DNA of 64,000 nucleotides, taken from Ochromonas danica (Eukaryota; Sar; Chrysophyceae; Chromulinales; Chromulinaceae). The DNA lies in the NCBI GenBank assembly GCA_015146655.1, contig VKHL01000016.1:196752-260751 (forward strand), written 5' to 3'. A model generated the notes under the pieces. The model ran no database searches. It was not told the DNA's origin and saw nothing but the letters and a program-made list of their open reading frames with translations. Shown piece by piece: positions 31,676 to 42,762 of this stretch. Both the position numbers and the translations under genes were made by a program. Each line of letters starts with the position of its first letter. The stretch's first letter is position 1.

Positions 31676-32058
31676 TCTCCTTTTGCTCGCCACTCCTCTC
31701 CTCACTATGTCTCGAGCGTCTGTCTAGCATACGCATGTGGATGTGCTACTACGCCTCGACAATCTATAATTAAGTTTAATGCGAGTGACAAACTTTGTAG
31801 ACTAGACTCCTACTTAAATGCCCTTCATAAAATTGCAAAAGATGCAGAAACCAAAACAATCATCATTCAAATCGTCACAATACTAATTGTCATCAAGCCA
31901 AAGCAATGGGCTGGCATACACAAACATGAAAATACAGGTACAATATGGATAAAAACACTACAACTTCACAAACAAGTGTATACAGACAAAGCTTGATTCA
32001 AAATCCGTTCAATCGGAAGGCAGCAGTGAAGTATGGCAAAAGAAAAGAATCAACATGA
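31676..32058. other. Convergent intergenic region, no gene seen
   Basis: Between the stops of the two-span protein (plus) and the first MLO-like gene (minus). AT-rich; probably both 3' untranslated regions. Confidence 0.5.
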
Positions 32059-35000
32059 TCATAGAGTACCCGCAGTGCGCCGTCTTAAAATCTGCTCACT
32101 TGTGCTAATATTGCCCACTCGGCCCTCCATGTCGTATGACGAGCTATGTTCCTTTTCCACGCAGGAGTCAGGTGACGGTGCGACAAGGACCGATCTCACT
32201 TTGCCGCTTCTAAAATCAATGCAAATCGTTTTCCATCGACAGTGAAGCAAGAGTCGACAAACAAAAATATTTACCTACCGAGGTTTATGCTTTGAAGACT
32301 CGGCCCGGCGTTTGGCTTTAACTTTGACACGATGAGTAAGAATCTTCATTTTCTTCCTCTCCAGCGCCTATCATAAAATAAGCAGAGTGGATCAATACCA
32401 GTAAGAATATATCAAAACGATAGCTTACCCGACCGACATCATGGTCTGGGAAGAGGAAAAGGAAAAGTTCCTCGAAAGAAATCTTGTCGTCATAGTTTAA
32501 ATCAATTTCCCGAAATATTTGCTTCCACTTCCTGCGACTGAAGTGGATATCTATAGCATTCATAAACACAGCGAATTCCTCTCTACTGAGATTACCATTG
32601 CCACACTCATCGATCTCGTGGAAGAGACTGAAGAGCTCAGCTTGTGGCTCTCCAATGCCCTGCAATTTACTTAGGAGTTTCTCCCGCATCTGCTCGCCAA
32701 GCATCTTGCTTCCTTCCGTTTGTTCCAAAACTTCCAACACGGCATCAGTATCGATGGAATGTACCGCCATGAGCAATGAAGCATCAGCCACAATATTGAC
32801 ATAGACAATCGACGCTAAGAAAACAGGAGTGGCGCATAACACCGCCCATTCTGCTCCTCTGGATGCAGCAATAAAGTTGGACAGAAAAAGCGCCCAGTAT
32901 AGAGCAAAAAACATCATCAAGCCGCGCACCAATTCAAAGTAAAGGTGAGGGCAACCAAAGAGAAAGGTGGCATCAATTTCGGCATCACGCGATCGGCTAT
33001 TTAAATCATATATAGGAGGATTAGCTTGATGGATAAAACTCTTGATAATGCTCTTTCTGCGCACCCGCTCGCCACGGATAGTAAGGCTACTGTTACTGCG
33101 CAGGAGATGACTTTCAAAATCCACAAAGGTTTGTGAAACAGGTTCTTCGAGGCGATTAGGCGTAGATCCTATCTCCTCGTTAACGCTTTGCAAAGCTTCG
33201 GCAATAGGGCTAACCAAAGCTTTCATTGAAACCTGATCAACGGTTTTAGTAATGCCAGGTCCATTTTGTTCTTCGTAGTTATTGATTTCGTTGGATAATC
33301 CGATTGGCATAGGTACGTGCATTATATTATCACGTGGAGCGTTGATAATGAAAGAAACATTTGGCTTCCGCTTGGACGATGAAGGTGCGACCTCAGGATT
33401 ATCCATACTACGACTCCTATATTTGCCAGCAGTCTCAATGTCTTCTGGACACAAAAACTCTTCCTTGCAGCTTGTTGCAGGAGCTGAAATCGAAAGCAAT
33501 GTATCCAGTTCTTCGGCTACGTTTGTCTTCGTCTCTCCAACGGGGCAAATGGTCTCCGAAAGCGGTCGAATGTGATCAACATGTAAATGTGCTTTGGGTT
33601 TGGACAAGGAAACAATACTTTTAGCCTCAAACAGCTCCTTTGCGCTGCTTTCATCACCTCTATTCGAAGAATAGCTATAAGAACCATTACCAGAACTCTT
33701 AGTCGAACCTGGTGGAACAGTCTTCTCTGAATCTCGTTTAAAAATACTACGGATGCGGTCAGATATAGCCCTAGAGATAAGGCTTAGATCAGCATTAGTG
33801 GACGGGCGCGGATTAGAAGAACTGTGAATAAAATTCGGCATTTTGGCACTCAATCTACTCGCCAAATTTTCGGCTCTCTTCTTTTTATGTGCAGGTAAGT
33901 GATGAGTCTGTTTCGACAACCCTACTCGAGTTTTTGCCATCGCAGCAGCTGCCTAGGATAAATTAGCCGTGCCTCAACAAAAATGAGAAGAGATCAGCAG
34001 AAAAGCATTGTTACCTTAAGAGCTGTACCATCCATACGTGCACACTTCTCCTCACAGTCTTGCTGCTCCTCCACATGCTACAAACCATACAAAAGCCCTG
34101 TCACCGGTCTATCTCTTCTAATGCAAGAAAGTCAAGATTTACTCACTTGCAGAAAGGAGTGCAGATGGTTACGATGAGGTACGCCTTTGACTTCCATTAT
34201 TTTGAGCTGAATATGGCGCGATATTACCGCAACAAAAATATTAATCAACAAAACTATACCACCCATTATTGTAAGCAAAATAGTGGAGCTTCGATCATAG
34301 CATACAAAGTCATCCTTAGAGCAGTGAAACACCGTAATATTCAGTTTGTTCCGCGCTAAATTCAAGACAACTAAAATGCACAGAATTAGCCAGTCAATCA
34401 AACGAATAGTGACCAAATTACGAACAAACATATCGGTCACTTTCTCGACATATTCGTTGAAAGCGAAAGCATGACGTTGGATCTTAAATGTATCGCAAAA
34501 GATGTTGTGGAAGATTCTAAATTCCACCTCTGTCAAGACCCGCGAGAAGTGTGGGGTCACATGTCGGCCAAACCAAGATTCAGTTGCATCAAAATAATCA
34601 TCCAAAAGTTCTAAAAGAGTCACATGATAGCCCTTGCTCCAGGCGTCACATTGACGAACTGTCTTGAAGATCAGCGCAACACCCATAACACAATAAGAGA
34701 AAGAAAATAATGGGATCAAGATATCTGAAAAACATAAAGAGTCCTGCGGTAAGAATATTAGGTGTTCAAGCAAGTAAGTTCTTCTTCCCTTTACCTGCAT
34801 ACTCAAGAGCATGATACCAGTCGGGATCAATGTCTTGCTCGATGGTCACTACAATCTTGAAGAGAAATGCTGTGAAGCCGACAATCATTAGCTCCTTTTC
34901 TAGGCTCGGCACCAAGTGTTCAAAGGGCGTGTCATAAGTCAACTCATGCAGTACATGGAACAAATACTCCACGCACAACACTGCCGCTACCACAGCAATA

Positions 35001-35224
35001 ACGCCTATTGTTCCCTTTGTTACATCTAAATGAGAAACAATTCCGAATAGAGCGGGGGAGGAATCTCCTTCGCTCTCCAGCCACCTGCGAACTTCTGATG
35101 AGTCGGTTCGACTCTTGAAACAGTCTGCAGGGACGATCAAAAACAGAGCATAAGAAATAGCGCCAATTCCGCTCACCAAAGCAACATTATAGAACAAAGT
35201 GGAACAGAACCAGTTCTTCTTCAT
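32059..35224 (-). CDS. MLO-like multi-span membrane protein with C-terminal EF-hands (copy A)
   Basis: Proposed exons (minus) 35224-34795, 34724-34147, 34077-34015, 33952-32429, 32367-32279 and 32209-32059; introns of 70, 69, 62, 61 and 69 nt; 944 residues. MLO landmarks: first span ATG-MKKNWFCSTLFYNVALVSG; ECL-type loop; VEYLFHVLHELT with SLEKELMIVGFTAFLFKIVV; a third span LFSFSYCVMGVALIF; the conserved loop SRVLTEVEFRIFHNIF with FAFNEYVEKVTDMFVRN; and, after a long polar insertion (about 350 residues), FLFGCPHLYFELVRGLMMFF, which matches the W-F-G-x-P late span of MLO. Two EF-hands follow: DECGNGNLSREEF and DLNYDDKISFEEL. The tail is basic. Plant MLO proteins bind calmodulin and act in Ca2+ entry; here Ca2+-binding loops are built in. 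The last small exon is supported by phase only. Confidence 0.82.
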
Positions 35225-35587
35225 GGCAAGTCTGGCCAAAGTTCCCCACCCCTCCAAGCCGCTGTAAACACGCTAGACACAACGCGTATCCCGCGCATTC
35301 CGGTGCGGCCGATCCTGGGATCACAAACGGCGCACGCCATTTCGGATTTACTGTCTTCGTCATTCCAATTGAATTGAATTGAATCCTCCGTCTCTTCGAT
35401 ACTACAGGAAATGCTAACCCTAACCCTAGCCTAAAATGAGATATCCAAAATGAAAATGCCCAAAACGGGATGGTGTATTCTTTTGTCCCTTCAAGTTAAA
35501 GTACACACAATTTAATTTAATATTCATAACAGCTACCGGTATACTAAACGAATAGGCATATTGAAATATTTATCAACAGAAAGCTGA
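35225..35587. other. Intergenic region with telomere-like motif at 35414-35433
   Basis: Upstream of MLO-like copy A. It carries CTAACCCTAACCCTAGCC, about two and a half CCCTAA units, roughly 190 bp before the start codon of copy A. In plants such telo-boxes occur in promoters; here the role is unknown. No gene seen. Confidence 0.6.
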
Positions 35588-37098
35588 TTATCGCTTATGA
35601 ACTTTCTCTGCTTTCATGTTTTGAATTTCAATGCATAGAAACTCGGCTAGTTCGGGCCGATTCTGAAGGAGGATGGACAGATTTTGCCCCTTCAGATGAA
35701 GAATTCCTTCAGCTGGTACCAAAATACCAGCCGAAGAATGGTTAGCATACATGGCGCGGCGATGATCGCTTGTAGCGGAGCGGGTCTGTACAGTAGCCGA
35801 AAATGGCTTGATATAGATCGAGTTGGTCCGACGCTGCGGCCGAGGTGCGCTAGGTTTAGCATCCAGCACGAGACTTTTCTGAACAGCTCCCAACACGCTA
35901 TGGTGGTCTTCTACGGCAAGGATAGAACCGTCAGCTTGAGCCAGCGTTTCTTTGCTGATGACATTGCTAATCATCTACAGACAAGTCAAAGAAATTTTGT
36001 CAGCCAATCTAGAATGGTCAGTTGAAATTTTATTACCACGGAGCTACTGGCATCTTTTTGTTCATTTTTTGGAGAAGCGTAGTCAACAAACTGGTCGTGC
36101 ATCCAATGTGCTAGAAAAGTATCCGAAAATAATCCTGACCCGAATAGATTCAAAGATCCAGCAAAATGTGTCAAGGTATGACTGCGGTTGTTACGCACAA
36201 GCCGTTGGGTGCGGTCACTATCGTTTACAGCCTTCCACATGTACAGTAGCAGCGCTTTTATTTTGTTCTCCGCTGTCACCGAAGCGGGAAGATCTCTGTA
36301 CGCTACAAAGGACATGTAGGTAAGTGCTCGAAGAAACAATTCTGATGTAAGACCTGCTTCACGTGGTCCATCGACGTGCAAGGGAGCAAGGTTGAGAAAG
36401 ATTTCGCCAACTTGCACAGCTGTTAGAAGAGAAGTAGACTTCAAATTGAAATCATAGCAAAATTGCATGTACTCCTTGTAAGAAATCACATCCCTTTGTC
36501 CCTTCACAGTCTCTTGCAGCTGTGTCAGTACGGCTGTCTTCCTCTCCTGCAGCCTCGAAGTTTCTGCATTCGTTAGAGCCCGCAGGTCCTTGTGCCGCAT
36601 CTTCTCAGCAGCTACTATTGCATTGCGTCGTTTCTCAGCTCTGTCTAGATAGTAATGAAATATGTTCATCAAGCACTTTCCATAGGTTTCTTTCAAGACA
36701 TGATTGGCAGCTGTATCATCAAGATCATACACTTCCATACTGGGCACTCGCCGGTTAGCTAATACAAGGACATTTTCAAGAAGCAGTCTTTTTACAGCAA
36801 TCTCAGAATGGTCCTTAGAGTGAATCTTGGCAGCAAAAAGATCGAGCAAACATAGAAAATCCGCAAAAGTAATCATCACTCCAACGGTCTCAACTGCTAC
36901 GTTCTCTTTTGTTTTCAGAAATCGAGCAACCTCTAATTCCACCGCAGTCCCAGGCATTCGCTTTGAAACAATTTGGCAATCTTTGCAAAAGCGGAGAAAT
37001 ACTGCTGGACGCATCTGTTCAGGTTGGCTGGGATCAGAATGCAAAGAATAGAAAGTGAAGATCCGCCATAATTCTTGTTCTATTGAATTATAGAGCAT
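35588..37098 (-). CDS. Conserved-looking helical protein, function unknown
   Basis: Exons (minus) 37098-36037 and 35974-35588, a 62-nt phase-0 intron; 482 residues. It starts MLYNSIEQELWRIFTFYSLH. The first 350 residues are mostly helical and contain LTSELFLRALTYMSFVAYRD, an F-x-x-A-L-x-x-x-x-x-x-A-Y pattern that occurs in EF-hand-derived repeats of many flagellar and protist proteins, and an earlier SYKEYMQFCYDFNL of similar type. The C-terminal exon is Ser-rich and ends with a Leu-rich segment (GQNLSILLQNRPELAEFLC). No signal or membrane span. A cytoskeletal or ciliary role is possible but unproven. Confidence 0.72.
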
Positions 37099-37852
37099 GA
37101 TCTAAAGTTTTAAATTTATTTCTGCTGTCTGAATGTTCTGAACAGAGCACTAAAACGGGTGCCGGGGTGTGTGTGAAAAAGAAACGGGCGAACGCAAATC
37201 CAGAAATCTTCAGCGGCAATGGATTTTTATGCTAAATTGCAATTTTTACTGCGAACGTCTCACTCACGGTGGTTCGAATGGTACGGAGAGACTTTTTTGT
37301 TGATATTTTAAGAGGCATGGTGTTTTTCAGCGTATCTCGGAATTCAAGATTCCTGAAGGCAGATATTAAATTATATCGCGCAGATTGTGGTTAAGAGATA
37401 TTTGGTGGGGAACATGAGTGGGGTAGGTGAAATTTACACGAGCAGTGGTTCTGGTGGTCAATAGGACTAAAGAGATGAAATTGCTTTGAGTTTGAATTGT
37501 GTGTGGTGTGGTCTGCGTTTTGTCGACCTCTGAAATTAATTGATCGCATCGTGATCACTGACAACAGCTCAGAGTGTGAAGATGCTGATGAAACCAGTTC
37601 TGAGAAGAGAGGGCGGTTCATGTCCTTCTGCGATTTCAAGATCAGTGTAAAGTGGCTGCGAATGGCGAGGGGGCGCCATGATTGTAACTTAGCTGAGATA
37701 GTAATGTTAACCCAGGAGCTCATCAAAAGAGTTTTGTTCAGTTTCATTTATTACACCAGTTTCTCTCCATCGGTGGGGTTAAATAGTTGGATGGATAGCT
37801 TAGTTAAGTTAACAGGTGGTTGCTTAGGAGATAAAAACTCAAGTCAGACTAA
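37099..37852. other. Intergenic region, no convincing gene
   Basis: 754 bp between two minus-strand genes. Overlapping frames on both strands at about 37391-37886 have no ATG in a good context and no family resemblance. Probably promoter of the downstream gene and 3' region of the upstream one. Confidence 0.45.
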
Positions 37853-38302
37853 TTACGCTAGAAGCGGGAAATTGTTCCTCTTGTAGTAAGCCAATGCGTG
37901 AGAATTGTACTTAGCTACCGCCGGAACAATTTCCCGGATCAACTGTTGAAGTGGTGAGGGTTCGAATACCTGATGTTCCCAGTAGAGCGGATCATTCCCC
38001 ATGACCCGGCAGATGTCTTCAACGAAAGTGATGGCTTCCTTACCTAAATGTCCGGTGGCCTCCACGTTGAACGTGTAGTTTTGGCGCGGGACCGCCTGAA
38101 GAATGTCCGTTAGTCCCCCATAGTGGAGAAGCTTGTGCTCATGGCTCGCCTTGCTTGCCCCGTCTGCTTCCTTATGCGAGTTCCGGAGTTGTTCTGTCGT
38201 CGATGTGTGTTAAGCCGCGGGGTTCGCGAATTGGTTGGATTGAAAAAAGCTGAAATGGATACTTTCAACTCTAATTATAGGGGTTTTAAGCAAACTTGCC
38301 AT
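37853..38302 (-). CDS. Small soluble protein, function unknown
   Basis: Proposed exons (minus) 38302-38263 and 38193-37853, joined by a 69-nt phase-1 intron (A|GTATCC to ACAG|AA); 126 residues. It begins MASLLKTPIIRVEKQ and continues RNSHKEADGASKASHEHKLL, then HYGGLTDILQAVPRQNYTFN, and ends AVAKYNSHALAYYKRNNFP. The open frame at 37853-38065 continues upstream without a stop to the proposed acceptor, and the intron length is typical for this genome, which is the main support. No membrane span. A basic N-terminus could be a mitochondrial presequence. I do not recognise the family. Confidence 0.58.
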
Positions 38303-38369
38303 CCTTGGTCGCTGTTACTGGCAGTTTTGTTTTCGCTTGGGAATTCCACAATTGATTGATTGTGGGACA
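38303..38369. promoter_or_regulatory. Very short bidirectional spacer before MLO-like copy B
   Basis: Only 67 bp separate the divergent ATGs at 38302 (minus) and 38370 (plus). Promoters must overlap the coding or leader regions of the opposite gene. Confidence 0.45.
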
Positions 38370-41125
38370 ATGAGAGCTCGAAAATGCTGGCCATTTTTTG
38401 TTGAGTTTACCTGTGGTATTTCATGTATTCTTTTTGGCTGCAGTCAAGTCAATGAGGGCAATCTGTCAGTGTTATCTTATCGGTTTGGAGATAAACGCAG
38501 CCTGTCCGATGGAGGATCGGAGTCACTCTTTGGAGCAATGGAAACCATCGAAGGCAAAACGCTCATGCTCTCCTTGTTGATCATTGTTGGAGGCGTTTTG
38601 TGCTTGGAATCCATTTTCCATGCTCTCCATCACTTTACCTTGGAAACGGCGTTTAATGATGTGGTCATTGCCATCGAAAAGGAGCTGATGGTTGTTGGAT
38701 GCACTGCGTTCATTTTTAAAATTGTTATTAATACACAAACCCAGCTGTCGCATGAGTTTTATTTCGCGTTGGAGTTTTCAGATCTCTTAGTACCTTTCTT
38801 TTCCTTCGCTAATTGTTTATTGTCCTTGATTCTTATCTTCATGTCCTTATTGCAATGCGAGACGTGGCGGAAGTCTTATCACTTGAAGCTGGAAGAGCTG
38901 TTGGACGAGTTCATTCGAGAAGATGGAAACTATTTCTTTATGTAAGTTTGGTATTCAGATTCGTGATATTGTGCTAATGGACTCACTCTGTTGCCAGGAA
39001 ATTATTTGCTCCCTTTAGTCGAATTGTGTCAGAAATGGAATTTCGTGTCTTCTATGATATTTTTTGTGAATCTTATCGCATTCAACGCAATGCTTTTGCC
39101 TTCGATGAGTATGTCTCTCTTGTCTATGAAAAGTTTTCGTTGCATATAATTGAGCTGGGCTTATTGAACTGGATGCTCTTCCTGGCATTAATGCTGCTGT
39201 CATTAACCCAACTTGGCACGGACAGTCATTTTCAACACTGTGATAAGCATGACTCTAGCTGTGAGAATAGTCGAGGCATTTTGATCTTTAATGTTCTTGG
39301 TGCGGCTATGTTCGCACTTTTTTTGGGGTTTGCAGTCTTGTCTCGATATTATGAGACCTCTATCATAGCTTCTCGTGGCGTGCGCAGTATTGAAGACTAT
39401 ATTGAATTTTTGCAGCGAACGGAGGAAGTTGCTCAAACAACTGTGGAGAGGAAGCGCCTCAACGAAGAAGAGTTGAAGAGAGCAGTCAAAGAGGCTCTCA
39501 CCTCAGTATCAAGTCATCCTGCTCACAATATCCAAAGTAAGCTTTAATGTTGTATGAAATTATGCTGTTGACACACATTTACAATATTTTCCTTTCAATT
39601 TTCGAGACAGAGGCGTTCAGATATTTGTTCGGTATGGTGGAAACCTTCGAAACAAACATGAGTGCCAAAATCATGCCGACAAAAGATGATGATGGCGAAG
39701 ATTTATTGAAGGCTGCTATTGCCAAGTCCGTGAAGCGCGGATCGATTCTTTCTAAGAATTACGACTCGGACGGTTCTAATCATCATCTTCCGGAAGATGG
39801 CCAGGAAAATCGCCCTTTGAGTTTGAATAGCTCTGGTGTTCATGGACATAGTTATACACCCTTTGATAGTCCCTCGGCTCAACATGGGTGTAATGAGTGT
39901 CTTGTGTGTCCAGATCCGGCAGAATTACTTTTCACCCTCCCTCTTGTTCTGCCAGATTCAACAAAGAAAGAAGGAGTCGAAGAGGAGATACATAATGATC
40001 GAGAGGCATCGAGCCAATGTCCTGAAATCACCAAGAATCCACTTCCCATTCCGGGTGAAGAGGAATCACTTGAAAATGCAATGGGGCCATTGGCTTCTGC
40101 GTCGAATTCTCAGCCTGGCTCCGCACTACAGACAAGAGATTTATTCAACAGTGCTTTACACCACGAAGCAAACCGCCATGCTCAGTAAGTATGTCCTCAC
40201 GGGTATTTATTGCGTTTCTTATTCTGTTGATACTCATGCTTAGAGATACTCCGAATCTTAAAGTAGCGACAGATATAAACAATTTCACTTCCAGACGACA
40301 ATCACTCGAGAGCGCACAACGGACATCAGTTTTGGGTGCTGTCATGGACAACATTTTCCATCGTCGTCAAATAGGTGCTCTTGATGATCTTTTCTTCTTA
40401 TCTCGACCAGGGCTGTATTTCGATATGGTGAGATTGTTGCCTTTAGCTCTTTCTCTTTACATCGCTCTTTGGTGTGTCCAGTACTGTGCCTTGAAAACCC
40501 AAGGGTTGTACAAGTTCCTCTCCGCAATGCCAGCTGTTCTCAGCATTTTCTGCTTGATATACACTGTGAAATGTGCTGCTTTGCTCAAAGCAATATATCA
40601 TATTGACAAAGACGCAATGCTTGAAGTTTTGGAGCAGGTATGTAATGTACTCTTGTTCGGTCATATATGTTCAATTGAAAACCAAGGCTCAATGTTTAGA
40701 CGGAAGGTAGTCGTCTACTTGGAGAAACGATACGAGAAAAGTTACTTTCCAAACTTGATCTCATGGGGGATCCCTATTCTGAGTTGCGCAATCTCTTTCG
40801 TTCAATAGACTTTGATCATTCAAACCGACTAAGTCGACTAGAATTTGAAATTCTCATGGACAAGCTGGATATTAATTTCAGCAAACGCAAATGGAAGCAA
40901 ATTTATCATGAGATCGATAGAAATTATGATGACGAAGTTTCGTTCGATGAGTTCTTTTTCTTCCTGTTCCCCAATCACGATGTATCGGTTGCAATGGAAA
41001 GAAAACGCTTGAAGATCATTCGGAGACGTGTTGCTGCAAAAACTGTCGTTGCGAGGCAAAGAACCAATCAGAATCGTGCCAGTACTTATGCTACTCTCAG
41101 TGGAAAAGAAGTTGACGCTAAGTGA
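38370..41125 (+). CDS. MLO-like multi-span membrane protein with C-terminal EF-hands (copy B)
   Basis: Exons 38370-38941, 38998-39536, 39611-40184, 40244-40637 and 40700-41125; introns of 56, 74, 59 and 62 nt; 834 residues. It is a clear paralogue of the gene at 32059-35224. Shared blocks: ESIFHALHHFT with IEKELMVVGCTAFIFKIVI; FSFANCLLSLILIFMSLLQC; SRIVSEMEFRVFYDIF with FAFDEYVSLVYEKFSLH; FFLSRPGLYFDMVRLLPLAL; DAMLEVLEQ with LLGETIREKLLSKL. Two EF-hand loops end the protein: DFDHSNRLSRLEF and DRNYDDEVSFDEF, then FPNHDVSVAMERKRLKIIRR. The polar insertion between the middle and last spans is shorter than in copy A and is Ser/Glu-rich. Intron positions in the conserved parts largely correspond. 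A signal-type hydrophobic start is present. Predicted plasma- or endomembrane protein linked to Ca2+. Confidence 0.87.
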
Positions 41126-41531
41126 TGTTTACAAGGGAAGCTTGATTGTTATTACTGTGTTATGGTTTGCCTTATCGTTGAAGATATTTTTATGTTGCTA
41201 ACAATGTAGTTTAAGCTCTAATTCCTAATGGTTTGTAAGTTATTTATTGGCGAATTTTTCGTCAGATTTCTTCCTGGCTGTAAATGCCACCTCTCCGTCC
41301 CAACACCACACGCCCAGCAACACATGAGAGACCCTTCCCGCGCACGGGCCAGTCCTGTGGGGCAAGTTCAATTCCCCGACCCACAGGAATCTCGGCCGTG
41401 CTGTCAATTCTGCTTCTGTTTCCTTGACCAGCAGAACCTTCTGCCAAGTTTAATCGTTTCTCTCCAGTTTCGACTGTGCTAATCCTTGCTTGTATTGTGC
41501 CTTTGTGAACAATATTTATATTTTAACAAAA
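41126..41531. other. Intergenic region, no gene seen
   Basis: Between MLO-like copy B and the succinyl-CoA ligase gene, both on the plus strand. It contains an unrelated frame only; likely the 3' end of one gene and the promoter of the next. Confidence 0.5.
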
Positions 41532-42550
41532 ATGTTTTCTCCTTTAACGTCAATCCCAAAATCCAGAATTGCCGTTCGTTCCATGTCCAAATCGGCAGCG
41601 GTTTGGGTCAATAAGGACACAAGAGTAATTTGCCAAGGTTTTACTGGCAAACAGGGAACTTTCCATTCACAACAAGCTATTGCTTATGGAACGAAAATGG
41701 TGGGTGGTGTCACCCCAAAGAAGGGTGGCCAAACTCATCTCGGCCTTCCAGTCTTTAACACTGTTCAGGAAGCTGTGGATGAATTAAAGCCTGATGCCAG
41801 CGTCATATATGTCCCTCCTCCCTTCGCCGCCGATGCTATTATTGACGCTATCAAGTCTGAGGTTCCTCTCATTGTCTGCATCACTGAAGGAGTGCCTCAA
41901 CATGACATGGTGAAGGTGAGCTGTCGCTTATTTTAACGGAGGTTTCGCAAGTTTATTATTATTTGTGTCTTGTGTAGGTGAAGTACTATTTGAATCAAAG
42001 CAATAAGAGTCGCCTGATTGGTCCTAACTGTCCCGGCATTATCAAGGCAGAGGAGTGCAAAATTGGCATTATGCCTGGATACATCCACAAGAAAGGAAAG
42101 ATTGGTGTTGTCTCACGATCGGGAACTTTGACTTATGAGGCAGTGGCGCAGACCACTGATGTTGGCTTGGGTCAAAGCACTTGTGTTGGCATTGGTGGTG
42201 ACCCATTTAATGGCACCAACTTTATTGATTGTCTGGAACGTTTCACGAAAGATCCCCAAACTGAAGGTATCATTATGATTGGCGAGATTGGTGGTCAAGC
42301 TGAAGAGGATGCAGCTGACTGGTTGCGTGCTCATGGTGACCCCAATAAGCCCGTGGTTGCTTTTATCGCTGGAACAACTGCACCGCCAGGAAGACGCATG
42401 GGCCACGCTGGTGCTATCGTGTCTGGCGGTAAGGGCACTGCTGCTGCCAAGTTTGAGGCGTTGAAGGCTGCCGGTGCTCACATAGTGAAGTCTCCCGCAC
42501 ATCTTGGTACTGCAATGCTGCAAGCTATGAAGGAGTGTGGCAAGGCCTAA
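41532..42550 (+). CDS. SUCLG1: Succinyl-CoA ligase alpha subunit, mitochondrial
   Basis: Exons 41532-41915 and 41978-42550, a 62-nt phase-0 intron; 318 residues. The start is set at the ATG at 41532, giving a short basic presequence ([20 protein letters not shown]) suited to mitochondrial import. The CoA-binding domain has [20 protein letters not shown] and [14 protein letters not shown]. The ligase domain carries [34 protein letters not shown] and the phosphorylated His in [17 protein letters not shown]. All active-site motifs are present and the length fits the family. Role: with the beta subunit, converts succinyl-CoA to succinate while making ATP or GTP in the citric acid cycle. Confidence 0.97.
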
Positions 42551-42762
42551 TTGAAGAGCCCCTCTTAAATAGTTTGCTAGTTGTCTTCCGTTGTCGGAAA
42601 ACATGTTGATTGAGTGCATTGAGTGTTCTTGAGTCCTGAAGCAAGTTTTGTTAGGCTTTAAAGAAGAACTTACTGCGCTACCAATAGTCGTTCTAAAGAC
42701 TTATTTACACTGCAGCTCCACTTCATATAATACTATACAAAGCATGCACCCTAAATCCTGAC

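Noticed and set aside
37391-37886. Overlapping frames on both strands as genes
   Set aside because: They shadow each other, lack good starts and show no family features.
37955-37975. GGTTCGAATACC (plus) suggesting a tRNA T-arm
   Set aside because: Stem pairing is incomplete and the site lies inside a coding exon on the other strand.
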